64,000 bases of DNA from Vibrio sp. CB1-14 (GTDB lineage: Bacteria > Pseudomonadota > Gammaproteobacteria > Enterobacterales > Vibrionaceae). The position numbers were made by a program, and so were the translations under genes. Where the stretch lies: the NCBI RefSeq assembly GCF_040412085.2, contig NZ_CP115920.1:1922001-1986000 (forward strand). Direction: 5' to 3'. A model generated the notes under the pieces. The model had not been told where the DNA came from, did no database searches, and saw only the letters and a program-made list of their open reading frames with translations. Below, in pieces: positions 1 through 13,100 of the stretch (positions are counted from its first letter, which is position 1; each line of letters starts with the position of its first letter).

Positions 1-1080
1 GAAATGATGATTGCATTATCTTCTACACCTTGAAGGTCAACTGGATCCGATGTCGCAGGGTCGTTAACTGGGTTTACAGTAAGATCTGCATTGGCAACGA
101 TCGTTTCGGTTCCGTCAGAGATATCAAAGTTCAGATCGATATCTCCGTTGAAGTTGGCATCTGGCGTGATGGTAAAGCTGCCATCACCATTGTCTGTTAC
201 TGTTGCATTGTCACCTGCTGAAAGATTCGATGCAGTAAGTTCGTCAACATCGACGTCTCCAGCTTGAGCTAGCAACTGCTCTTGAGTCAGAGTGATTGAA
301 CCGTCTTCATCGACACTGTAAGCGAGATCGCCGGATACAGGTGCGTCATTAATCGCGATAACTTCAATACCTGCCGTCGTACCTACGGTTGCCCCGTCTT
401 CATCAGCGACAATGACGTCTAGTGACACATCACCATTGAAGTTCTCATTAGGAGCGAAACTGTAAGTGCCGTCTCCATTATCAGTAAAGATACCATCTGT
501 GCCTGAGTAAGACACATCGCTGACACTCACCTCGCCTTCGACATCACTTGAATTAGCAAGTAATTGGTCGTCAGAGATGGTGATGATGCCATCTTCATTG
601 ACGGAGTATGTTGTAGAGCCAGCCACTGGAATGTCATTGACCGACTCAACGGTCACATCAATGTTGGCTTCAGTAGTCGTCGTACCGTCGCTCACTGAGA
701 AGCTTAGGTCGACGTCACCATTGAAGTTTTCGTTTGGTGCGAAGGTATACGTACCGTCACCGTTGTCGGTGAACACACCTTCTGTACCAGAGTAGCTAAC
801 ATCCGCAACAGACAGGTCATCACCATCAATGTCTGACGCGCCCGCTAGAAGCTGCTCATCAGTGAAGGTCAACGAACCATCTTCTTGGATGGTATAACCC
901 ACATCTTCCACAACCGCTGCGTCATTCACTGGATTTACAGTGAGGTCAGCATTCGCGACGATGGTGTCGGTGCCATCTGAGATGTCGAAGCTTAGGTCAA
1001 TGTCGCCATTGAAATCAGCATCTGGAGTGATCGTGAACGAGCCATCTTCGTTGGCTGTCACTGTCGCGTTGTCGCCTGCT
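1..1080 (-). CDS. Continuation of the giant tandem-95 repeat adhesin (out of frame with the main ORF, runs off the left edge)
   Basis: Read on the minus strand, this stretch encodes the same cadherin-like modules as the large ORF to its right. It stays open to base 1, where the translation still reads as a module start (VNPVND, then VEDNAIIIS). It has no start codon of its own. Its codons lie two bases out of phase with the main ORF because two extra single bases occur at about 1080 and 1132. The true gene therefore continues beyond the window, and the C-terminal type I secretion signal is not visible. Either the gene is really broken here, or the two insertions are assembly or sequencing errors inside near-identical repeats. 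I favour error, because the downstream modules are still fully open. Confidence 0.75.
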
Positions 1081-1102
1081 GCTTAAGTTGGCCGCAGTCA
1101 GA

Positions 1103-4100
1103 TCATCGCCATCTACATCTGACGCTTGTGACAGACAGTTGGTCTTGAGTTAGAGTGATTGAACCGTCTTCATCGACTGAGTACGCTAAGTCACCAGAGA
1201 CTGGCGCATCGTTCACTGCGATGACATCAATGCCAGCTGTCGTATCGGCAGTAGCGCCGTCTTCATCAACCACGGTCACATCAAGACTTACGTTACCGTT
1301 GAAGTTTTCATTCGGGGCGAAGCTGTATGTGCCATCACCATTGTCGGTAAAGATACCGTCTGTGCCTGAGTACGACACATCATCAACACTCACCTCGCCT
1401 TCAACATCACTTGAGTTCGCAAGCAATTGGTCGTCAGAGATGGTGATGATGCCGTCTTCGTTGACTGAGTACGTCGTTGAACCGGCTACTGGGATATCGT
1501 TGACAGACTCAACCGTCACGTCAATGTTGGCTTCAGTAGTCGTCGTACCGTCGCTGACTGAGAAGTTTAAGTCCACTTCACCATTGAAGTTCTCGTTTGG
1601 TGCGAAGGTATAGGTACCGTCACCATTGTCGGTGAACACACCTTCCGTGCCTGAGTAGCTGACATCTGCAACAGACAGGTCATCGCCATCGATATCGGAG
1701 GCACCCGCTAGAAGCTGTTCGTCAGTAAAGGTCAATGAACCGTCTTCTTGGATGGTGTAACCCAAATCTTCCACGACTGCCGCATCATTTACTGGGTTAA
1801 CAGTCAGGTCTGCGTTAGCCACGATGGTGTCGGTGCCATCAGAGATATCGAAGCTTAGGTCAATGTCACCATTGAAGTCCGCATCTGGTGTGATGGTGAA
1901 TGAACCATCGTCATTAGCCGTTACCGTAGCGTTATCACCTGCAGTTAGATTTGCTGCTTCAAGCTCATCGCCTTCAACATCGCTAGCTTGAGCTAGAAGT
2001 TGTTCTTGAGACAATGTAATTGAGCCGTCTTCATCGACGCTATAGGCCAAATCACCAGATACTGGTGCATCGTTGACTGCAATAACGTCAATGCCTGCCG
2101 TGGTATCCGCTGTCGCCCCATCCTCATCTACAACAGTGACATCAAGACTGATATTGCCATTGAAGTTCTCATTCGGTGCGAAGCTGAACGTGCCATCACC
2201 GTTGTCGGTAAGTATGCCGTCCGTACCAGAGTAAGAGACATCATCAACAGCCACCTCACCCTCCATATCCGAGCTATTAGCTAGCAGCTGGTCACTGGTA
2301 ATGGTGATGATGTTATCTTCGTCAACGCTGTAAGTCGTCGCTCCCGCAACCGGCAAGTCGTTTACTGAGATCACGTCGATACCAGCCGTTGTATCCGCTG
2401 TCGCTCCGTCTTCATCGACAACAGTAACATTTAGGCTTACGTCACCGTTGAAGTTCTCATTTGGTGAGAAGGTATAGGTGCCATCACCATTGTCTGTGAA
2501 CACACCATCAGTACCGGTATAGGTGACACTATCTACAGCGACATCTCCTTCAACATCAGAGCTGTTGGCAAGCAACTGTGCGTCGCTGATGGTGATGCTT
2601 CCATCCTCATCAACGCTATAGCTTGTTGCACCGGCTACTGGAACATCGTTGATTGGCACGACTTGGACATCGATATTGGCCAAGACCGTATCCGTTCCAT
2701 CACTTACGTCGTAGGTAAGATCAACATTACCATTGAAGTTTTCATTTGGCGCGAAGGTGTAAGTGCCATCGCCATTGTCAGTAAAGACACCGTCAGCTCC
2801 TTCATAGTTTACTGACTCAACAGTTAAATCGTCGCCGTCGATGTCGGTTGCGCCAGCGAGTAATTGTTCGTCAGTAAAGGTTAGCGAGCCATCTTCATTA
2901 ATGGTGTAGTCGTGGTCGTAAATGACAGACAAGTCATTCACAGCCGTCACCGTAACATCGAGTTCCGCTGGGGTAACACCACCGTTGCCGTCGTCAACGT
3001 TGTAGCTGATTGAGAACTCACCGTTAAAGTTTTCTTCCGGCGTAATGGTATAGGTACCATCACCGTTGTCAGTGATGATCGCGTTTTCAATAGCGATATC
3101 ACCGATGCTTGGTTCATTACCGTCAGTTTCTTCGCCAGAACCTGTTTCTTCGGTATCACCGGCAACGACTTCTGAGATATCAATGCCATTGTCGGCCGCA
3201 GCGGCTTCTTCAGACGTTGGTAGTTCAAAGTTAGTGACTGAGCTTACGTCTTGGCTCGGTACTATCACGCCATCGACGATGTCAAACACATGCCAGTGAT
3301 CACCTTGTGGGTTGTCTGGCAGATCCGGTGTGAAGGACTGAATCAGTGTATCACCAACAAAGATTTGAACTTGGACATCTTCTACGCCGTCCACATCCCA
3401 ACTGCGACCGCTGTAGTTGTGCACTGAATAGTGCATATTCATGTCTTCATAGTTTGGAATGGTAATCGTTTCTGGGCCATTGCCATTCACATCATCGACA
3501 TCTTGTGCGACGCGGTCACCTGACTCTTGGGTGTAGCTCATATCTCGATAGTAGATATGGTCTAGCTCTTGCCCTGAATCTTGATCGTACAACCATAGGT
3601 GGTTGTCAAGATCTCGAGGATCATCTCCCCAAGTCACCACCACACGCATATCGGCGTCATCTAGGACTTCAGATATTGCGGTTACACCACTGTTGGTCTC
3701 TTCTCCTGCTGGAACTACAAAGCTTGTCGTAATTGAGCCCTCTTGCTCAATAGTGACTGTACCTTCATTAACAATCGAGCCGCTAACTGAATAGCTACCC
3801 GAGTCATTGGTTACGGTGGTGTAGCTATTACCCGCACCGTCATTCAGCGTAACTTCAGCGCCGGACACTGGATTACTGGTTTCCGCATCCAGCACGGTGC
3901 CAGTCACTGTTGTATTATCGCCCTGCTCTCCAATGATGGCTGTCATGTCATCATCTTCGATATCAGTTGCGAACTGCAATAGCTCCTCTTGAGTGATGGT
4001 ATAAGAGCCATCTTCCTCAATCGTAATGGCTACATCAGCAGAGACAATTGGCGCATCATTCACTGGATCAACTGTTAAGCCGAGGTTGGCTGCAATTGGA

Positions 4101-7100
4101 GTGTCACCATCACTGATACTATAGGCCACATCGATGTAACCATTGAAGTTCTCATCTGGCGTGATGGAGAAAGTACCATCGCCATTGTCAACAATGGTTG
4201 CATTGTCAGCTACCAAGCTGTCTGCAGTGAGTGCATCTCCCTCGATATCAGCCGCATTGGCAAGCAATTGCTCTTGAGTAATCGTAATGGTGTTGTCTTC
4301 ATCAACATTAGCGTAAACATCTGAAGTAGTTGGAAGATCGTTGACTGGATTGACCGATAGATCGGCATTAGCAACAATGGTTTCTGTGCCATCCGAGATA
4401 TCAAAGCTCAAGTCGATGTTGCCGTTAAAGTTGGCCTCTGGTGTTACCGTAAAGGTACCATCACCATTATCAACCACGGTCGCGTTGTCGCCAGCAGACA
4501 GGTTAGCGGCTGTGAGGTCATCTCCATCCACGTCTGAAGCCTGAGACAGCAATTGCTCTTGGGTTAACGTAATCGAACCATCTTCGTTGATGTTGTACGC
4601 CAAGTCACTGGAGACTGGCGCATCATTAACCGCAATTACATCAATACCTGCTGTGGTATCGGCGGTTGCACCATCTTCGTCAACAACTACGACATCAAGC
4701 GACACGTTGCCGTTGAAGTTTTCATTTGGCGCGAAGCTGTAAGTACCGTCACCATTGTCTGTGAAGATACCATCTGTGCCAGAGTAAGACACATCGCTGA
4801 CACTCACGTCCCCTTCAACATCAGAGCTATTAGCAAGCAACTGATCATCTGAAATGGTAATCACGCCATCTTCATTCACTGAGTACGAGGTAGAGCCTGC
4901 TACTGGAAGGTCATTAACAGATTCGACCGAGACATCAATGTTGGCCTCTGTTGTCGTTGTGCCATCACTAACAGAGAACTTAAGATCAACATCACCGTTG
5001 AAGTTTTCGTTCGGAGCAAAGGTATACGTGCCGTCACCGTTATCGGTGAATACACCATCAGTACCTGTGTAAGTAACATCCGCAACAGATAGGTCATCAC
5101 CGTCAATATCAGATGCGCCCGCTAGAAGTTGCTCGTCAGTAAACGTCAGTGAACCATCTTCTTGAATGGTGTAGCCAATATCTTCCACAACCGCGGCGTC
5201 GTTCACTGGGTTAACCGTTAGGTCGGCACTAGCCACTATAGTGTCGGTGCCGTCAGAGATATCGAAGTTTAGGTCAATGTCGCCATTGAAGTCTGCATCT
5301 GGTGTGATAGTGAATGAGCCATCTTCGTTGGCCGTAACTGTGGCGTTATCACCCGCTGACAAGTTCGCTGCAGTAAGGTCATCACCCTCGATATCACTTG
5401 CTTGAGACAGTAATTGCTCTTGAGTCAGCGTGATCGAACCGTCTTCATCAACAGAGTAAGCTAAATCACCTGAGACTGGAGCATCATTAACCGCGATGAC
5501 ATCGATACCCGCAGTGGTACCCGCTGTTGCGCCATCTTCATCAACAACGGTTACATCAAGCGATACATTGCCGTTGAAGTTTTCATTTGGTGCGAAGCTG
5601 TAAGTGCCATCACCGTTGTCAGTGAAGATACCATCTGTACCTGAGTAAGACACATCATCAACGTTGACTTCACCTTCCACATCAGAACTGTTCGCAAGAA
5701 GCTGTTCGTCTGAGATGGTAATAATGCCATCTTCATCGACTGAGTATGTGGTAGAGCCAGCAACAGGAATGTCATTGACCGACTCAACTGTCACATCAAT
5801 ATTCGCTTCAGTGGTGGTTGTGCCATCACTGACAGAGAAGCTTAAATCAACTTCACCATTGAAGTTCTCGTTTGGTGAGAAGGTATAGGTGCCATCACCG
5901 TTGTCAGTGAACACACCTTCTGTGCCCGAGTAGCTGACATCAGCAACAGACAAATCGTCGCCATCAATGTCAGATGCACCCGCTAGAAGTTGCTCATCAG
6001 TAAACGTTAGTGAGCCATCTTCTTGTATGGTGTAGCCAACATCTTCCACAACCGCAGCGTCATTCACTGGGTTCACCGTAAGGTCAGCGTTAGCAACAAT
6101 AGTGTCGGTACCATCAGAGATGTCGAAGCTTAGATCAATGTCGCCATTAAAATCAGCATCTGGAGTAATGGTGAATGAGCCATCTTCGTTGGCAGTCACT
6201 GTCGCATTATCGCCTGCGCTTAAGTTAGCCGCAGTCAAATCATCGCCGTCTACATCTGAAGCTTGAGACAGCAGTTGTTCTTGAGTCAGTGTGATAGAAC
6301 CATCTTCGTCGACGCTGTACGCCAAGTCACCAGAGACTGGTGCATCATTAACTGCAATGACTTCTACACCTGCAGTTGTCTCTGCTGTCGCACCTTGTTC
6401 ATCCACAACAGTGACGTCAATCGAGACCTCACCGTTGAAGTTTTCATTAGGTGCGAAGCTGTATGTGCCATCACCATTGTCGGTAAAGATACCGTCTGTA
6501 CCTGAGTACGAAACATCAGAGACCGCGACATCGCCCTCGACATCAGAGCTGTTGGCAAGCAGCTGCTCGTTAGTGAACGTGAGAATGTTATCTTCGTCAA
6601 CACTATAAGTCGTTGAACCAGCGACTGGTAAATCATTGACTTCAGTTACTGTGATATCAATATTCGCAGGGGTGATTTCCGTGCCATCAGATACTTCAAA
6701 CAAGAGGTCGACTTCACCACTAAAGTTCTCGTTTGGAGCAAAGGTATAAGTACCATCACCGTTATCTGTAAATACCCCTTCTGCGCCATTGTATGTGACC
6801 GATTCAACGCTGAGGTCATCACCATCTACATCGGTGGCATTGGCGAGTAATTGCTCGTCAGTAAAGGTGAGCGAGCCATCTTCTTCCATGGTGTAGGCCA
6901 CATCTTCAACAATCGCCGCTGCATCGTTAACTGGATTAACAGTCAAGTCGATATTAGCGACCGTTGAGTCTGTACCATCAGTGACAGAGAACGTTAGGTC
7001 GATATCACCATAGAAGTCCGCGTCTGGTGTGATAGTGAATGAACCATCCTCATTGGCGACAACGGTAGCATTACTTGCAGCGGTGACATCTAGAGCAGTA

Positions 7101-10100
7101 AGATCGTCCCCCTCAACATCGGAAGCTTGAGACAATAGTTGCTCTTGAGTAAGCGTGATCGAGCCGTCTTCATTAATGCTGTATGCCAAGTCACCAGAGA
7201 CTGGCGCATCATTAACAGCGATGACTTCGATGCCAGCCGTTGTTTCTGCCGTTGCACCATCTTCATCTACTACGGTTACATCTAGCGATACATTACCGTT
7301 GAAGTTTTCATTTGGCGCAAAGCTGTAGGTGCCGTCACCGTTATCCGTGAAGATACCATCTGTGCCTGAATAAGAAACATCGTCAACCGCAACCTCACCT
7401 TCAACATCTGAGCTGTTTGCTAGAAGCTGGTCATCGGAGATGGTGATAATGCCATCTTCGTCAACCGAGTACGTAGTTGAACCTGCAACTGGAATGTCGT
7501 TGACAGACTCTACGGTAACATCGACGTTCGCTTCAGTCGTTGTAGTTCCATCGCTTACTGAGAAGCTCAAATCCACTTCACCATTGAAGTTCTCATTTGG
7601 TGCGAAGGTATAGCTGCCATCACCATTATCGGTAAACACACCTTCCGTGCCTGAGTAACTGACATCGGCGACAGACAAGTCATCGCCATCAATGTCCGAT
7701 GCGCCGGCTAATAGCTGCTCATCAGTAAAGGTTAATGAACCATCTTCTTGAATGGTATAACCCACATCTTCAACCACTGCAGCGTCGTTAACAGGATTGA
7801 CTGTTAAGTCTAGATTTGTTGATACGATCTGGTCGCCATCGCTGACATCGAAGCTAAAGTTGACATCGCCATTGAAGTCTGCGTCAGGCGTGATAGTGAA
7901 TGTACCATCGCCATTATCCACGACTGTGACATTTTCATCTTCTGTGCTCAAATTAAGCGCAGTTAGAGCATCGCCATCGAGATCGTTGGCATTCGCCAGT
8001 AACTGCTCTTGAGTAATGGTAATGGAGCCATCTTCGTCGACTTGTGCAGAGACCGAATCTGATTCAGGTGCATGGTCAACTTCAAAGTTAACAACTTGAA
8101 TCGTACTCGCTTCATCGTCGTTAGAAAGTTCTGTTGCGGTCGCTTTGATTTCTAACGCAGTGGAGCCTGTATAGTCCTCTGGGAAGGTAATTTCGATGTT
8201 TTGATCGATGACAAGCGTTGGAAGCACGGCTGTACCATCTTCACCAATAACGATCTCACCCTGCAAGATTTGGCTGTTGGTTTCACCGACGTCTACGGTA
8301 AAGGTGAAGTCATCATAGTCACGATCACCACCGCCATAGAGATCTTCGATACCATAAACAATCTCGCCATCATCATTTAACGTTGTTCTGGTATGTTCAA
8401 CGCCATCTTGGTTCAGGTTGGTATTCGTACCACCATGGAACACCGAGTCTCCAAATTGACTTTGGATAACGGTTTCATTGCCATCAGGATCAATATGAAC
8501 CAGTTGCGGGTCGACAGAATCAATGGTGGCTGGATTGCCATCTGCATCGCGGAACATAAAGGTTCCATCTTGCATCGAGTCGAAGTCATTGCGATTGAAG
8601 CCATTCGGAATAACGAACAGGTTAAAGCTTTCGCCTTCTTCTACTTCAAACGTGATTGACGATTGACCAGGAATCAAGTCGCCACCGGAACCTACTTGGG
8701 ATGCGTTCTCAAACCCAATGTTTACGTCGGTAATATTGCCATCTTCATCGACAGTGTAGTAACCAGCCGTATTTTGGAAACCAGCGCCTTCACCTTCGAA
8801 AGTGACAGTGATATCCGTGGTTTCATAACTCGTAATACCGCCAGACTGGTCATCAAGTACACCCTCGTTGTCATAGCGAATCACAGTACCTTCTGGTAAG
8901 CCGCCGACTTCCAGTGTTAGTGTCTCAGACAAATCTTGGTCTACAAGCGCAGCACCGATGTTTAGTTCAGTGGTGCTACCAGGTTCGACAACAATAGCCT
9001 CATCTGTGACAGTGTCACCATCACCAGTGGTCACCTCCAAGTCTGGTGCATCGGCAACCGCTTCGACATTCACACCGATAGTTTGGGCAACTTCAGCTTC
9101 ACCATCTGAAACGGTAAAGCCAATATCTAGATTGCCGCTAAAGTGCTCTTCCGGCGTAAAGGTATATGTGCCATCTCCATTATCGACGAGAGATCCTTCA
9201 TCACCGCTGTAACTCACATCAGTAATACTCAGCTCATCACCTTCGACGTCTGTCGCTTGAGCTAGAAGCTGCTCTTCCGTGAAGACAAATGTATTGTCTT
9301 CCTGAATATCAACGTTAAGCGGAGCAACGTCCGGTGCGTCATTGACTGGATTAACCGTCAGTGTAAGCTCGCTGGTTGTATCTAGCTCACCGTCAGAGAC
9401 GTTGTAGCTAAACACGATATCGCCATTGAAATCTTGTGACGGCGTAACACTATACGTACCATCACCATTATTGACGATTGTTGCGTTCGGGTCGTTAGTC
9501 TCAAGGTTTTCTGCAACTAAGAAGTCACCGTCTCTATCAGTTGCGTTTTCAAGCAGCATATCTTGTGTAACCAAGATAACACCATCTTCATCCATTTCCG
9601 CGACAACTGGTTCTGCTTCTGGCGCATCATTGACAAACTGAACTTTCAACGCGATGTCAGCGGTAACCGTATCAGTGCCGTCACTAACATCAAACGTAAG
9701 ACCTGCACTACCGCTATAATCAGGCGCTGGCGTTAAGGTATAAGTACCATCACCATTATCGGTTACTGATACATTTGGATCATCGGAGTTGACGTTGACG
9801 ACAGTCAAATCATCACCCTCAACGTCAGTTGCTTGAGCAAGCAACTCTTCTGCTGTCACAATGATCGATTCATCTTCCAAGACATTGAATGATAAATCGG
9901 GGACATCTGGTGTATCGTTGACTGGCGTTACGGTTAGGTCTAACTCGGTGCCTACTGTAGCGATTCCGTCTGTAACATCATAAGTGAAGTCGATATCGCC
10001 ATAAAAGTCTTCACTTGGGGTGATAGTGAAACTACCATCCTCATTTTGAACAATGGTGGCGTTCTCATCGTTCGTACTTAGGTTGACTGCGGTGAGATCG

Positions 10101-13100
10101 TCGCCATCAAGATCACTCGCGTTAGCAAGCAACTCTTCTTGAGTGATAGTGATGGTGCCATCTTCTTCTACCGTAGCAGATAGTGGTCCTGTTACTTCTG
10201 GACCAACGTTGGAGTCAACGACATCAATATTCAGTGAGCTTGGCGCCGATGCTTGGCCATCACTGATATCAAACGACAATGAGACATTGCCAGTGAAGCC
10301 TTCAGATGGTGTGAAGCTGAAGGTATTGTCGCCATTATCAACCAGTGTGCCATCCAATTGATTGGTTAGGACAAGGTTTTCAACATGTAAGATGTCTCCA
10401 TCAACATCAGTCGCACCGCTTAACAAACTCGATGTACTAATTGTGATGGTGCCATCATTCAGCATATCCAAATTCAGCGGAGCCCCAGGAACAGGAACGT
10501 CGTTCACTGGAATGACGGCTAAATCAATTTGGTTCATAGTGACGTCTTCGCCATCACTCACACCAAAGCTGAGGTCCACATCGCCATTAAAGTTTTCATT
10601 TGGAACGAATGTGTAAGTACCATCTCCGTTATCGGTTAACTCACCACTGTCCCCGTTGTAGCTGACGTTGTAGATGCTTAACTCATCACCTTCGATATCT
10701 GAAGCATTCGCAAGCAGATCTTCATCGGTAAACGTGATGGAGTTGTCTTCTTCGGTACTCAGGATAACTGGACCAGATACCACTGGCGCATCATTTACTT
10801 CTGCGAAGTTGATGTGGATAGTATTATCGTCAACCAACTCGCCGTCGGTGACTTGATACGTTAGGTCAATATCACCAGAGAAGTTTTCGTTTGGTGTAAC
10901 TGTCCAAGTGCCATCACCGTTGTCGGTTAAGGTTGCATTGTCATCTTCGAGAGCTAAGTTGATGATATCAAGTTCATCACTATCGATATCACTGGCTTGT
11001 GCCAATAACTGTTCTTCGGTAATGACGATAGAAGCAAAGCCATCTGCTCCTTCTTCTGTCGTGGTTACGGCTGGCAAGTCAGCAGTTAGATCGATCTCTT
11101 GATCGCCCTCACGAACATTCAGACTAATAGTTTCCGTAACTTCTGTACCGTCGATACCGATAGACGTAAATACGACATCGTCAGGTAGTGTCTGAGAAAC
11201 AGACATGTTTTGAACAACGTAAGTACCGTTACCTTGAATAGTACCGAGTTCGAAACGAGCCACAGGTTCATCAGTCGTTAGCGTATATTCGTGCTCATAA
11301 CTATTACGATCATCTTTGTGGTAAGTTTCAGAGTCTATGAGATTTCCATCCGCATCAAACGCGCGGATCTCAACCTCTGTGAAGTGTCTAGACTCTTCCA
11401 TAAACCAGCCACCTAGACCATCTAGATTGAAACTGATTTCGTTGATGTCCTGACCTTCTACTGTGACGACAAGTTGTTCATCACCACTTAGGCCTTGTCT
11501 GTCAGTATCCCCAATACCGTGACCAATATGGGTGTTGCCGTTCCAAGCGCCAAGTGGACCATCGGTACTTTGTGTGATAACGGTTAAGTCACCATCGGTA
11601 AATTGGCGAGTATGAGAATCAACTTCATCACCCCAGTCGCTGACTTTAGCGTTGTCATCAAAGGTACCTAGCTGCGTCGTTGATGTAGAATCCGCTACCG
11701 CTGTTTCATCCGGTACAAAACGAATCTCAGTGTCTGGAGAAACTTCTTGCCCAACTTCCAGAGTGACCCACTCATCTTCAATGTTTGCTTGAACAATACC
11801 GAATTCAGGTTGTTGGTCGAGGCGAATCGCTGGCTCTTCGCGCATACTCACGCCAACAGTTTGATCTTCTTCCGCTTGAATGTAAATTTCATCCCCTGCA
11901 TCAGGTGCGTCATTAACTGGATTGACAGTAAGATCTAAGGACGTTACAACATTCTCGTCACCATCAGAAACGGTGTAAGTGAAGTCCAACTCACCATTGA
12001 AGTTTTCTTCTGGAGTGATAGTGAACGAGCCATCTTCGTTCTGAACGATTTCTGCTTCAGTACCAAACAGTTGCAAGTCACTTGCAACTAGATCGTCGCC
12101 GTCTATATCCGAGGCATTCGCCAATAATTGTTCTTGAGTGATGGTGATACTGTTATCTTCATCTACCTGAGCGACAATACCCGATACTTCCGGAGCATCG
12201 TTAACTGGGTTAACGGTTAAACCACCCGTTGCAACAATAGTCTCTGTGCCATCTGAGATATCGAAGTTGAGGTCAATTTCTCCATTGAAGTTATCATCTG
12301 GCGTGATGGTAAAGGTACCATCGCCGTTATCAATTACCGTAGCATCTCCACCCACACTTAGATTGGAAGCCGTTAAAGCGTCCCCATCTACATCTGATGC
12401 TTGAGCAAGAAGTTGTTCTTGGTTTAGCGTAATTGAGCCGTCTTCGTCAACCGAGTACGCGACGGTACCAGAGACAGGTGCATCGTTCACTGCAATAACG
12501 TCAATGCCTGCAGTGGTTTCAGCAGTTGCACCGTCTTCGTCTACCACGGTGACATCAAGAGAGACATTACCGTTGAAGTTTTCGTTTGGTGCGAAGCTGT
12601 AAGTACCGTCACCGTTATCAGTAAAGATGCCGTCTGTGCCAGAGTACGACACATCATCAACCGCGACTTCGCCTTCTACGTCAGAGCTGTTTGCTAGAAG
12701 CTGCTCATCAGAGATGGTGATGATGCCATCTTCATCGACTGAGTATGTCGTTGAACCAGCCACAGGAATGTCGTTGACAGACTCTACTGTCACATCAATG
12801 TTGGCTTCCGTAGTAGTTGTACCGTCGCTCACTGAGAAGCTTAGGTCGACTTCACCATTGAAGTTCTCGTTTGGTGCGAAGGTATACGTACCGTCACCAT
12901 TGTCGGTGAACACACCTTCTGTACCTGAGTAGCTCACGTCGGCAACAGATAGGTCATCGCCGTCAATATCTGATGCGCCAGCGAGAAGCTGCTCATCCGT
13001 GAAGGTTAACGAACCATCTTCTTGGATGGTATAACCCACATCTTCCACAACCGCTGCGTCATTCACTGGGTTCACAGTCAAATCTGCATTAGCCACGATG

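Noticed and set aside
1103..1141. Stop at 1103 as the natural C-terminus of the adhesin
   Set aside because: The last 13 residues do not follow the module pattern, and the proper pattern resumes in another frame, so the stop is a frameshift product.
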